Below are positions 32,267 through 39,377 of a stretch of 50,127 bases of DNA, in pieces. Made by a program: the position numbers and the translations under genes. Location of the stretch: contig JAIEQM010000008.1 of assembly GCA_019747705.1 (NCBI GenBank), forward strand, positions 1 through 50,127, read 5' to 3'. Under the pieces are notes generated by a model. That model saw only the letters and a program-made list of their open reading frames with translations. It was not told the origin of the DNA and made no database searches. Position 1 is the first letter of the stretch. Every line of letters begins with the position of its first letter. This stretch comes from Chitinophagaceae bacterium. GTDB lineage: Bacteria > Bacteroidota > Bacteroidia > Chitinophagales > Chitinophagaceae.

Positions 32267-33211
32267 TCAGAGGGGCTTTTCTTTACCGTTTTTATATACT
32301 CCGTAAATCTTTAATTCAACTGTTGATGGTTTTATCGTTTCGATAACCGAATGAAACTGTTTCAAAGATTCAAACTCCATATCTGCATGAAAGCTGTATT
32401 TAAAATCACTGCCGGGAATCGGAAAACTTTGGAGCTTGCTTAAATTAATACCGCCTTCTGCAATCTTGGTAAGCACTCTTGCCAGGCTTCCTTTGCTGTG
32501 GTCGGTTACAAAATTTACTGATGCTTTATCAGCGCCGGTAACCGGTTGCACCATATCTTCTCTTTGCAAAATTAAAAAGCGGGTGTAATTATTTTTCATG
32601 GTTTGAATGGCGGGAGCAATCATGTGCAGATTGTATAATTCACCAGCGAGTTTACTTGCAATGGCTGCAATATGTTTGCTCTTATGCTGGGCAATATGTT
32701 TGGCGCTGAGGGCAGTATCCTCTGTTTCCACCAGTTTCCATTTGTACTTATCGAGAAAATCATAACATTGCTGCAGGGCCATGGTGTGTGAATGCACTTC
32801 TTTAATGTCTTCCAGTTTTACACCATGATTCACCAATAGGTTTTGTTTGATGTGCAGATAGACTTCGCCCACAATTTTCAAATTGCTTTTCTGCAATAAA
32901 TTGTAATTGGCAAGAATGCTTCCGGCAATAGAGTTTTCAATCGCCATCACAGCACCGTCACTTTCTTTTTTATTGGCGCCAATTTTCACAACTTCCCTGA
33001 ACGTAGCACAGGGAATTACATTAACTGACTTTCCGAAAAACCTGCGGGCGGCTTCCTGGTGAAAACTGCCTTCATAACCCTGTATGGTAACAGCCCCCTT
33101 CCGTGAACTGCGTTCGAAACCTTCATTCTTTGGTTTCCCGCCCAAGGGGGAAGCCATCATCCCACTTTGCTCACTTTTAAACGACTCTAATGTTTTTTTT
33201 AACTCTTTCAT
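32267..33211 (-). CDS. pheA: prephenate dehydratase
   Basis: Converts prephenate to phenylpyruvate. The catalytic PDT domain starts at VTIQGYEGSFHQEAARRFFG near residues 42-61 and includes GAVMAIENSIAGSILANYNL and NYTRFLILQRED, the family Thr-Arg-Phe site. A C-terminal ACT domain for phenylalanine feedback (SLARVLTKIAEGGINLSKLQSFP) follows. There is no chorismate mutase domain; that activity is on the DAHP synthase chain. The N-terminal extension of about 40 residues includes MMASPLGGKPKNEGFERSSRKGA, encoded by a GC-rich repeat related to that in tyrA. This is the first gene of the operon, preceded by a candidate attenuator. Confidence 0.95.
   Translation of the reverse strand: MKELKKTLESFKSEQSGMMASPLGGKPKNEGFERSSRKGAVTIQGYEGSFHQEAARRFFGKSVNVIPCATFREVVKIGANKKESDGAVMAIENSIAGSILANYNLLQKSNLKIVGEVYLHIKQNLLVNHGVKLEDIKEVHSHTMALQQCYDFLDKYKWKLVETEDTALSAKHIAQHKSKHIAAIASKLAGELYNLHMIAPAIQTMKNNYTRFLILQREDMVQPVTGADKASVNFVTDHSKGSLARVLTKIAEGGINLSKLQSFPIPGSDFKYSFHADMEFESLKQFHSVIETIKPSTVELKIYGVYKNGKEKPL
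33091..33160. repeat. GC-rich repeat at the pheA N-terminus
   Basis: Shares CAGCCCCCTTCCG and CCCAAGGGGGAAGCCATCAT with the tyrA repeat, but about 35 bp of extra sequence separates the two parts. It encodes residues about 18-40 of pheA. Confidence 0.82.
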
Positions 33212-33278
33212 TTTTGATATTTAAGACAATCAAAATTCCCAACCTTCAAAATCCCTCCTTTCGGGGGGGGTGGGGGGC

Positions 33279-33305
33279 AAAAAAATCCCGGCCATTTGGC
33301 CGGGA
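33279..33305 (-). terminator. intrinsic terminator in the pheA leader (possible attenuator)
   Basis: On the minus strand TCCCGGCC, loop AAAT, GGCCGGGA is followed by seven T, 68 bp before the pheA ATG. The upstream lipoprotein gene already has its own terminator at 33501-33522, so this one probably acts on transcripts that start in the pheA leader. The hairpin may also work on the plus strand (CTCTTTTT follows). Confidence 0.7.
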
Positions 33306-33332
33306 CTCTTTTTATGTTGATTGTTTTAGAAA

Positions 33333-33368
33333 TTACCTGCTTTGCAACCAAAGGAATCCCGGCTTCAT
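33333..33368 (-). CDS. possible 11-codon leader peptide upstream of pheA
   Basis: ATG to TAA frame encoding MKPGFLWLQSR, located between the candidate promoter and the leader terminator. It contains one Phe and one Trp codon. Its second to fifth codons include GCCGGGA, complementary to the first arm of the terminator (TCCCGGC). No Shine-Dalgarno site, which is normal in this phylum. Whether it is translated is unknown. Confidence 0.35.
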   Translation of the reverse strand: MKPGFLWLQSR

Positions 33369-33428
33369 TGTAAAATAAAAGAAGTAAAAATAAAACCAAC
33401 GATATCCTTTGTTCTGTGTCATGCGTGG

Positions 33429-33458
33429 TAAAAATAGAAAAGCAATTTGATAAAACAA
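33429..33458 (-). promoter_or_regulatory. candidate promoter of the aromatic operon
   Basis: Minus strand: TTG at 33458-33456, 19 bp, then TATTTTTA at 33436-33429, one mismatch from TAnnTTTG. It would place the start of transcription about 50 bp before the leader ORF. Confidence 0.45.
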
Positions 33459-33500
33459 GTGTTAGCTTCAAAAAATATAAAAGCGGATGGGCAATAAACG

Positions 33501-33522
33501 AAAAAAGCCATTCCAGGAATGG
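33501..33522 (-). terminator. intrinsic terminator of the small lipoprotein gene
   Basis: Minus strand CCATTCC, one-base turn, GGAATGG, C and six T, about 100 bp after the stop at 33622. In the 33212-33621 spacer I see only this, the leader elements of pheA and a G-rich repeat at 33251-33278. Confidence 0.7.
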
Positions 33523-33621
33523 AACGGCCGTTAACGATTGCTTGCCATATGAAAATCTTTATTTAGCTCTTTCAATCCCCGGCAAGCTGGGCATATCACT
33601 CTTCACAGAGCCACTCTAAGA

Positions 33622-33807
33622 TTACTTCTTAGTAGTGTCAGCCTTAGAAGCTGCAGCTGTATCATGATGAGTTGTGTCTGCTTTAGGAGCAGTAGTATCA
33701 ACTGCAGGAGTTGTTGCAGCAGCTGTATCAGCAGCTGGAGTTTTTTCACCTTCATTGTTACAAGCTACAAAACCGAGGATAGCGAACGCTAATAAAACCT
33801 TTTTCAT
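33622..33807 (-). CDS. small Thr/Ala-rich lipoprotein
   Basis: A 61-residue protein with signal MKKVLLAFAILGFVAC (lipobox GFVAC), then a low-complexity acidic mature part built of ADT, TTPAVDTT and ADTTHHDTAA units. Such short Thr/Ala/Asp-rich lipoproteins are common in this group and probably sit on the outer membrane; no function is known. Monocistronic: own terminator downstream, divergent from the sigma factor gene. Confidence 0.85.
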   Translation of the reverse strand: MKKVLLAFAILGFVACNNEGEKTPAADTAAATTPAVDTTAPKADTTHHDTAAASKADTTKK

Positions 33808-33950
33808 TCTTTTTAATTTTTAAAGTTTAAGATAATTATCAAGGGATTAATACTGCCGTCACCCAAAAAGTAACCCAAACGCTAAAAAAAATTTTTTTAA
33901 CCCCCTTTTGGGTTACAATTTTGCCCCTTACGTATTAAATACAAGCGATA

Positions 33951-34517
33951 GTGAAACCCGAAACGATTGACCTGGACTTATTGAACGGACTGGCCCGTAA
34001 CGAAAGAACGGCTATAGAACAGCTCTATGAACAGCATTACCGCATGGTGCAAACGTTTATTATTAATAACAACGGCACGGCAGATGATGCCAGGGATATT
34101 TTCCAGGAAGCAATGATCTTGTTATATGAAAAAGCCCGTGGAGGGAATTTTGAATTAACAAGTAAATTAAAAACCTATGTATATTCCGTATGCAGGCGCC
34201 TTTGGCTTAAGCGATTACAACAACTTCAGCGTTTTGGCGCTCCGGTGGAAAGCCTGGAAGAGGTTACGCCGGTTGAAGAAGAACTGGAAGAGCAGGAAAG
34301 AAGAAATGAGGCTTTCAGTGTAATGGACAAAGCTCTTAACCACCTGGGCGAACCCTGTAAAAGCCTTTTGGAAGCATATTATGTTCACAAAAAGCCGATG
34401 CAGGAAATAGCAGAAAGTTTTGGTTATACCAATGCCGACAATGCCAAGAACCAGAAGTACAAATGTTTAATGCGGTTGAAAAAATTATTCTTTGCGTCAT
34501 ATAAAAACGGGAACTGA
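33951..34517 (+). CDS. ECF-type RNA polymerase sigma factor
   Basis: A 188-residue sigma-70 family factor of the extracytoplasmic-function class. Region 2 is seen as IEQLYEQHYRMVQTFI and DDARDIFQEAMILLYEKA (residues about 24-64). An acidic linker follows (EEVTPVEEELEEQERR), then region 4 LGEPCKSLLEAYYVHKKPMQEIAESFGYT near 127-155 with its helix-turn-helix. The start is a GTG at 33951. An inverted repeat (AACCC..GGGTT) lies at 33899-33914 just upstream. It is followed after a 1-bp gap by an anti-sigma-like membrane protease, which suggests a sensing pair. Confidence 0.95.
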   Translation: MKPETIDLDLLNGLARNERTAIEQLYEQHYRMVQTFIINNNGTADDARDIFQEAMILLYEKARGGNFELTSKLKTYVYSVCRRLWLKRLQQLQRFGAPVESLEEVTPVEEELEEQERRNEAFSVMDKALNHLGEPCKSLLEAYYVHKKPMQEIAESFGYTNADNAKNQKYKCLMRLKKLFFASYKNGN

Positions 34518-34518
34518 G

Positions 34519-35631
34519 ATGGATGAAATTTTAATAATGGATGCTGCTGAGCGCTACCTAAACGGCCAGATGAGTGCCGAAGAAAAAGCCATGTTTGAGC
34601 AATTGCGCCAAACCAATCCTGAAGTGGATCAACTGGTGGTGGAGCATTCGCATTTTTTGCAGGAACTCCAGCACTACGGTGGTGTGCGTGATGTAAAACA
34701 TACCCTGCATGAAGTGCATAACCAGTTACTGCAGGATGGTGTAATTAAAGAAGAAGAACTGGCCGGTACTGCAAAAGTGGTGAACTTATGGAAACGTTAT
34801 AAACGCACCATTACCATTGCCGCTTCTATTGCAGGTATTACTGCTTTATCCATCAGCGGAATGACTTTATTGTTTACTCCTCCAAATAACAACAAAAAAA
34901 TACAAGAATTAGTTGGAGTTGTTAATGATATCAGAATTAAGCAAAAGCAACAAGATAAAACCATTAATGAAGTTGTAAAGAAAATTACAAAATTGCCTGA
35001 TGGAAGGGAAGTTACTGCTGTAGGTTCTGCTTTCCTTATTGATGGAAAAGGTTATCTCGTTACCAACGCCCATGTTTTACGTAAATCTAAAAAGGGAGCC
35101 ATTGTTACTAATAATAAAGGTGAAGAATTCAGAGTAGTTATTGTGAAGATGGATGATGCCCGTGATATTGCTATTTTGAAAATTGAAGATGAAGATTATA
35201 AATCAGTAAATTTTATCCCCTACGGTATCCGTAAATCAAGTACTGATATTGCCGAACCTATTTTCACACTCGGCTATCCTGATAATAAGTTTGTGTATGG
35301 CGAAGGCTACCTCAGTTCATTAACCGGCTTTAATGGTGATACACTCAGTTGCCAGATTGCTATTGCAGCCAACCCCGGTAACAGTGGAGGCCCTGTATTT
35401 AACCGCAACGGTGAAGTAATTGGCATTTTAAGTACTAGGGAAGTACAGGCTGAAGGTGTGGTGTTTGCCATCCAGAGCAAATACATTGTGCAAATGGTAA
35501 ACGACTTAAAGAAGAGTGATACGGCGCTGCAAAAATTAAAATTGCCCCTCAACTCTGCTGTAAAAGGAATGGATAAAACACAGCAGGTAAAGAAATTTGA
35601 AGATTACATCTATATGGTAAAAGTATATTAA
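34519..35631 (+). CDS. membrane anti-sigma-like protein fused to an HtrA-type serine protease
   Basis: About 370 residues. The cytoplasmic N-terminal part (MDEILIMDAAERYLNGQMS, AEEKAMFEQLRQTNPEVDQL) resembles the anti-sigma domains that bind ECF factors. One transmembrane helix follows near residues 97-120 (TITIAASIAGITALSISGMT), then a periplasmic trypsin-like domain with the full triad: NAHVL (His near 185), DARDIAIL (Asp near 216) and NPGNSGGPVF (Ser near 289). A PDZ domain is not seen. The start at 34519 follows the sigma stop after one base. Anti-sigma function is inferred from position and the N-terminus; the protease is certain by motif. Confidence 0.88.
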   Translation: MDEILIMDAAERYLNGQMSAEEKAMFEQLRQTNPEVDQLVVEHSHFLQELQHYGGVRDVKHTLHEVHNQLLQDGVIKEEELAGTAKVVNLWKRYKRTITIAASIAGITALSISGMTLLFTPPNNNKKIQELVGVVNDIRIKQKQQDKTINEVVKKITKLPDGREVTAVGSAFLIDGKGYLVTNAHVLRKSKKGAIVTNNKGEEFRVVIVKMDDARDIAILKIEDEDYKSVNFIPYGIRKSSTDIAEPIFTLGYPDNKFVYGEGYLSSLTGFNGDTLSCQIAIAANPGNSGGPVFNRNGEVIGILSTREVQAEGVVFAIQSKYIVQMVNDLKKSDTALQKLKLPLNSAVKGMDKTQQVKKFEDYIYMVKVY

Positions 35632-35675
35632 GCAGTTTTCTCTGTGTTTATGAAACTAGGGTCAGCCCGTATTTT

Positions 35676-35710
35676 GGTAAACCCCTTGTTATGCGTTCGC
35701 CCTTCTGTCC
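35676..35710 (+). repeat. left inverted boundary of the restriction-modification cassette
   Basis: Contains GGTAAACCCCTTGTTATGCG and then TTCGCCCTTCTGTCC. It is an imperfect inverted match to 38447-38484 on the other side of the gene: both share AAACCC, GTTATGCGT and the CCCT...GTCC end. Confidence 0.65.
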
Positions 35711-35740
35711 ACCGTTGTTTTAATTGTGTGTCGGGGTTTT

Positions 35741-35770
35741 AGAAGCGTCTGCAAGCAATACTCTTTTGCA
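35741..35770 (+). repeat. direct repeat left of the restriction-modification gene
   Basis: AGAAGCGTCTGCAAG, 5 bp, CTCTTTTGCA. Mate of 38288-38319. Confidence 0.8.
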
Positions 35771-35906
35771 AGGGTTAGCCTATGTGTCATGGGTCTGTGT
35801 CGTCCTTGCTAATGTGTGGCGCTTTTGGAGAGCAAAAAATATTTTTACCAATAATTTTAGTTTTCCCATCAACTCTTGTTATTTTGTGCCATTAAATCTT
35901 GAAGCC

Positions 35907-38288
35907 ATGCCAACCCGCCGTTCAGAAGTACATGCTTATACCTATATCTCCACCGAGCTGATTACCAAAAAAGGATGGTCAAAGCCGCAGGTGTACACAC
36001 AACAAGAAGCACAAGAAATACCAACGGTAGCAAAATATTTAAAAAATCAACGCCCCGAAAATGTTGTTGAGATAAATAAAGGCATTTTGTATGTCATAGA
36101 AGCAAAAAATTCACGGTCAAAATTAGAACAGGCTTTGAAAGAAGCCGAAAAAGATTATGCCGATTTATTAAATAAAGACAAAAGTGTAAAGACATTATTT
36201 ATTACTGGGATTGCTGGTAACGACATTGAAGGTTTCGTCGCCAAAAGCAAGTATGTAGAAAATGGCAAATGGAAGGTAATTACCGAAAATGAATTTGAAG
36301 TAACAGGCTTGCTTTCAAAGAACCAAGTTGATAAAATATTAGAAACAAAGTCAGCAAATATCAAAGACTTTGAAATTGACGAGAAAGAGTTTTTACAAAC
36401 GGCTGAAACCATTAACCAAATTTTACATGATGGTGCAATAAATAAAGATTATCGGGCAAGAGTTATTTCTGCACTTCTTTTAGCATTAGCAGAAGGCTCA
36501 AATATTGATTTGTCTGTTAACCCAAGTTTACTGATTGAAGCAATAAATTCAAGAGTTGATTTGATGCTCAAAAAGCATAAGAAGCAGGATTTTTCAAGGT
36601 TTATTAAAATTGACTTGCCTTCAAGTGAAGATAACCATGTAAAGTTCAAGGGTGCTATAATAAGAACTATTCAAGAACTACTTGAATTAAATATACGTTC
36701 AGCCATGAAATCAGGCAAAGATGTACTTGGTACGTTTTATGAAGTGTTTTTGAAATATGGTAATGGTGCAAAAGAAATCGGTATAGTTTTAACTCCACGA
36801 CATTTAACCAGGTATGCTGCCGAAGTTATAGACGTTAATGAAAATGATTTAGTATTTGACCCAACATGTGGTACTGGTGGTTTTTTAGTTGCTGCTCTTG
36901 ATGAAGCAAGACGTAAAAGCAAAAGTGAAAAGAATTTTGAGTTATTCAAAAGGTATGGTATATACGGCATAGAAGAACAAGACCCAGTTGTTGCACTTGC
37001 CTTAGTGAATATGATATTTCGTGGTGATGGTAAAAACAATATAATTGAAGGCAACTGTTTTAATAAATGGCTTAATTTATCAGAGGCAGAAGGTGTTCCC
37101 GTTGCGGAATATTTAGATGCTGAAAAGAAAATAAGAGTTGCTCCCATTACCAAAGTTTTGATGAACCCGCCTTTCGCACAAAAAGGTGGCCAGAAAAAGG
37201 AGTTTCATTACGTTCAGCAGGCATTAAATCAAATGCAGGATGACGGAATTTTGTTTGCAATTCTTCCGATGTCCGTTTTATTGAAAGGTGGAGAAGAATT
37301 ATCGTGGCGTAAAGATTACCTTTTAAAATATCACACTGTTTTATCTGTTGTTACTTTTCCTGAAGATATATTTTACCCTGTCGGCGTAAGAACACTTGGT
37401 TTATTTATTAAAAAGGGTAGTCCACATCCAAAATCAAAAGATGTCTTTTGGGCAAAGGTCAACTATGATGGTTTTGTAAAAAGCAAAGGGAAAAGGCTCA
37501 CGTCTTCAAAAGCTGCTGATGAATTTCAGGAAATAAAACCATATCTTATTAAATCTGTAAAAGAAGAAAAGTTTACAGCGAACAAGGCAAAGTATTATAT
37601 TAATAAACCTATTGATTTTTCAGACAAGCAATTAGAACTTATACCAGAAGCATACTTGGATGAAGGACTTACATCCGTTTCTGAAACCGTTAATGAGGCT
37701 GATAAAATTGCCCGTGAACTTGTTTCCTTTCTTATCATGTCTAAGCAAATTGGAAGTTCGTTTATTAAGTTTTCAAAATCTCAGAGAACTAAACCCTTTA
37801 CCTCCAAAAGGATTAAATACAAAATATTCGGGGTAAAGGATTTGTTCAATTATGTAAATACTGGTCATTTTCATGTAAGTGGCGATTTAGATAATGGGAG
37901 TATTCCATTGATTTCTTGTAAAACAATTGAAAACGGAACCGAAGGTTACTTTGATATACAAAATCATTTATTTGAAAATTGTGTCACAATTGCCTCGGAC
38001 GGCAGTTGGCCAATGAGTTCCTTTTATCATACTTACAAATTTGCGGCTAAGGATAATGTGATAGTTTGTCGTCCAAATAAGAGCTTAAATACCAAAGCAA
38101 TTCTGTTTATTACAGCACAACTTAACAGTCAGATTTGGCGATTTTCTTATGGTCGGAAATGCTACTTGAACAAAACTGATAAAATTCAAATACCGTTACC
38201 TGTCAAAGCAAATGGCGATATTGATTTTGATACAATTGATGCCATAATTGATAGTTGTCCGGTTTGGGATGATTTGAAGGCTATCTAA
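35907..38288 (+). CDS. single-chain restriction-modification protein (N6-adenine methylase with nuclease-like and target-recognition domains)
   Basis: A 793-residue protein starting at the ATG at 35907; the longer frame from 35724 runs through repeat sequence. N-terminal residues about 50-67 contain VVEINKGILYVIEAK, a PD-(D/E)XK-like nuclease strand pattern. The HsdM-type methylase core has TPRHLTRYAAEVI, then motif I DPTCGTGGFLVAALDEA near 318-334 and motif IV MNPPFAQ near 419-425. From about residue 650 comes a specificity-subunit-like region (GVKDLFNYVNTGHFHVSGD, IPLISCKTIENGTEGYFD). No separate HsdR or HsdS gene is present. It could be a type IIG-like enzyme or a methylase whose nuclease part is inactive. 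Confidence 0.88.
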   Translation: MPTRRSEVHAYTYISTELITKKGWSKPQVYTQQEAQEIPTVAKYLKNQRPENVVEINKGILYVIEAKNSRSKLEQALKEAEKDYADLLNKDKSVKTLFITGIAGNDIEGFVAKSKYVENGKWKVITENEFEVTGLLSKNQVDKILETKSANIKDFEIDEKEFLQTAETINQILHDGAINKDYRARVISALLLALAEGSNIDLSVNPSLLIEAINSRVDLMLKKHKKQDFSRFIKIDLPSSEDNHVKFKGAIIRTIQELLELNIRSAMKSGKDVLGTFYEVFLKYGNGAKEIGIVLTPRHLTRYAAEVIDVNENDLVFDPTCGTGGFLVAALDEARRKSKSEKNFELFKRYGIYGIEEQDPVVALALVNMIFRGDGKNNIIEGNCFNKWLNLSEAEGVPVAEYLDAEKKIRVAPITKVLMNPPFAQKGGQKKEFHYVQQALNQMQDDGILFAILPMSVLLKGGEELSWRKDYLLKYHTVLSVVTFPEDIFYPVGVRTLGLFIKKGSPHPKSKDVFWAKVNYDGFVKSKGKRLTSSKAADEFQEIKPYLIKSVKEEKFTANKAKYYINKPIDFSDKQLELIPEAYLDEGLTSVSETVNEADKIARELVSFLIMSKQIGSSFIKFSKSQRTKPFTSKRIKYKIFGVKDLFNYVNTGHFHVSGDLDNGSIPLISCKTIENGTEGYFDIQNHLFENCVTIASDGSWPMSSFYHTYKFAAKDNVIVCRPNKSLNTKAILFITAQLNSQIWRFSYGRKCYLNKTDKIQIPLPVKANGDIDFDTIDAIIDSCPVWDDLKAI

Positions 38289-38319
38289 GAAGCGTCTGCA
38301 AGATTTTAGCTCTTTTGCA
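38288..38319 (+). repeat. direct repeat right of the restriction-modification gene
   Basis: AGAAGCGTCTGCAAG, 7 bp, CTCTTTTGCA, beginning at the last base of the stop codon; mate of 35741-35770. Confidence 0.8.
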
Positions 38320-38446
38320 GGTTTGGGCCTGTGTCAAGGTTTTGTGAGCCTGCAAATGTGCTAAAATGTGTGTCGGCAAAGAAGCAGAGCTATTAAAACA
38401 AATTTGAAATACTGTCGCCCAAAATTTCAACTGCCTGCCGATTAAA

Positions 38447-38484
38447 GGACTGTCGCAGGGTGACGCATAACGTTAGGGTTTCCC
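38447..38484 (-). repeat. right inverted boundary of the restriction-modification cassette
   Basis: On the minus strand GGGAAACCCTAACGTTATGC, then GTCACCCTGCGACAGTCC. Imperfect inverted partner of 35676-35710. Confidence 0.65.
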
Positions 38485-38586
38485 TGAAAAAGAAAAAGAA
38501 TAAGATTTTAATAAAGCGACAGTGGTTGATAAATCCTGCTCATACTCAAATAATAAATTACGGTACATTTGTGTAATATTTAGCTG

Positions 38587-38625
38587 CCCCGTTTTGTGCA
38601 TTTTTTATGCCATTGCGGGGTTTTT
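38587..38625 (+). terminator. candidate terminator downstream of the cassette
   Basis: CCCCG and CGGGG enclose a smaller GCAT/ATGC hairpin; five T follow. A TACATTTG box (38564-38571) lies just before it. The rest of 38320-38694 shows only the cassette boundary. Confidence 0.45.
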
Positions 38626-38694
38626 GTTACACCTGATTATTCACAAACTCAATACCCTTGTGGGTTACAATTTTACAGGATGACCCAAACTAAG

Positions 38695-38808
38695 AAGAGG
38701 CTGTCTCAAAAGTCTGAGACAGCCTCTTTTTATTCGGTAAGGTGATGGAGAAAGTTTTCGTTTATGCGATTCTCAAAGCCTTCATTTTACTTTTAAGACA
38801 GCCTCTTT
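38695..38808 (+). repeat. 114-bp terminator-like repeat element, copy 3
   Basis: Same ends and core as the other copies, with one mismatch in the right arm. Located between the cassette and the convergent PUR protein gene, 30 bp from that gene's stop. Its terminator hairpin faces the plus strand. Confidence 0.95.
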
Positions 38809-38838
38809 CTATTACAAGCAATTGGTTTGGCTACAGAA

Positions 38839-39285
38839 TTACCATTTATCTACTTCTTCATTAGCACCATTATCTACTCCGCCTGAAGCAACCGGTGCTG
38901 CGGGTGTTTCCGTAACAGGCGCAACTGTTTCTTCAGCCGCAGGTGTATTGTTATGAGTTGTTTGCACATCATCCCCATCTCCGCTGGAAGGCGCATCTTC
39001 ATGATTAAATGCATCAAAATCAAAATCAGGCATCAGTTCTGTTTTCACATAGTTAACAGCTTCATTAAGGCCTTTGATGAATTTGTTGAAATCCTCTTTG
39101 TAAAGAAAAATCTTATGCCTGTCATACCCTTCCCCTGTAAAACGCTTGCGGCTTTCAGTTATGGTAAGATAGTAATCGTTACCACGGGTTGATCTCACAT
39201 CAAAAAAATAAGTTCTTCTTTTACCGGCACGGATGCGTTTGCTGTAAATGCTCTCTGCCCTTTTTTCATTGTTGTCGTACGCCAC
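38839..39285 (-). CDS. PUR family nucleic acid-binding protein (DUF3276)
   Basis: A 148-residue protein with one PUR repeat: SKRIRAGKRRTYFFDVRSTR near residues 15-34, DYYLTITESRKRFTGEGY near 37-54 and KIFLYKEDFNKFIKGLNEAV near 58-77. PUR proteins dimerise and bind single-stranded purine-rich DNA or RNA. The C-terminal half (DDVQTTHNNTPAAEETVAPV onwards) is acidic and disordered. A good promoter lies 42 bp upstream. The nucleic-acid target is unknown. Confidence 0.93.
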   Translation of the reverse strand: MAYDNNEKRAESIYSKRIRAGKRRTYFFDVRSTRGNDYYLTITESRKRFTGEGYDRHKIFLYKEDFNKFIKGLNEAVNYVKTELMPDFDFDAFNHEDAPSSGDGDDVQTTHNNTPAAEETVAPVTETPAAPVASGGVDNGANEEVDKW

Positions 39286-39326
39286 AGTTGTTTAGTTTTT
39301 TGGTTTCGCTATTTTTTGAACGATGA

Positions 39327-39356
39327 CAAAGATATATTTCTTTTCCAACTGGCAAA
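39327..39356 (-). promoter_or_regulatory. promoter of the PUR protein gene
   Basis: Minus strand TTTG at 39356-39353, 18 bp, then TATCTTTG at 39334-39327. Both boxes match the Bacteroidota consensus. Confidence 0.7.
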
Positions 39357-39377
39357 ATTTTGATACAGCTGTGGAAA

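Larger units (their letters stand above)
35676..38484 (+). mobile_element. putative cassette carrying a single-chain restriction-modification gene
   Basis: About 2.8 kb bounded by 35- and 38-bp imperfect inverted repeats, with internal direct repeats (AGAAGCGTCTGCAAG at 35741-35755 and 38288-38302, plus CTCTTTTGCA just after each). A TGTGTGTCGG motif also occurs at both ends (35725-35734, 38367-38376). No recombinase or transposase gene is inside. Codon and base use are more AT-rich than in the neighbours. The layout resembles gene-cassette transfer, but integron attC identity is not shown. Confidence 0.55.

Noticed and set aside
33416..33619. 67-codon plus-strand ORF upstream of the small lipoprotein gene
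   Set aside because: It spans a terminator hairpin for the opposite strand and shows no signal, domain or start support.
35724..35906. N-terminal extension of the restriction-modification protein by 61 residues
   Set aside because: The extension runs through the cassette's direct repeat and has no protein-like composition; the ATG at 35907 gives MPTRRSEVHAYTY, a sensible start.
38447..38484. Integron attC site at the cassette boundary
   Set aside because: The GTTAGGG core misses the GTTRRRY consensus at the last position, and no integrase or further cassettes are seen; kept only as an unnamed boundary repeat.
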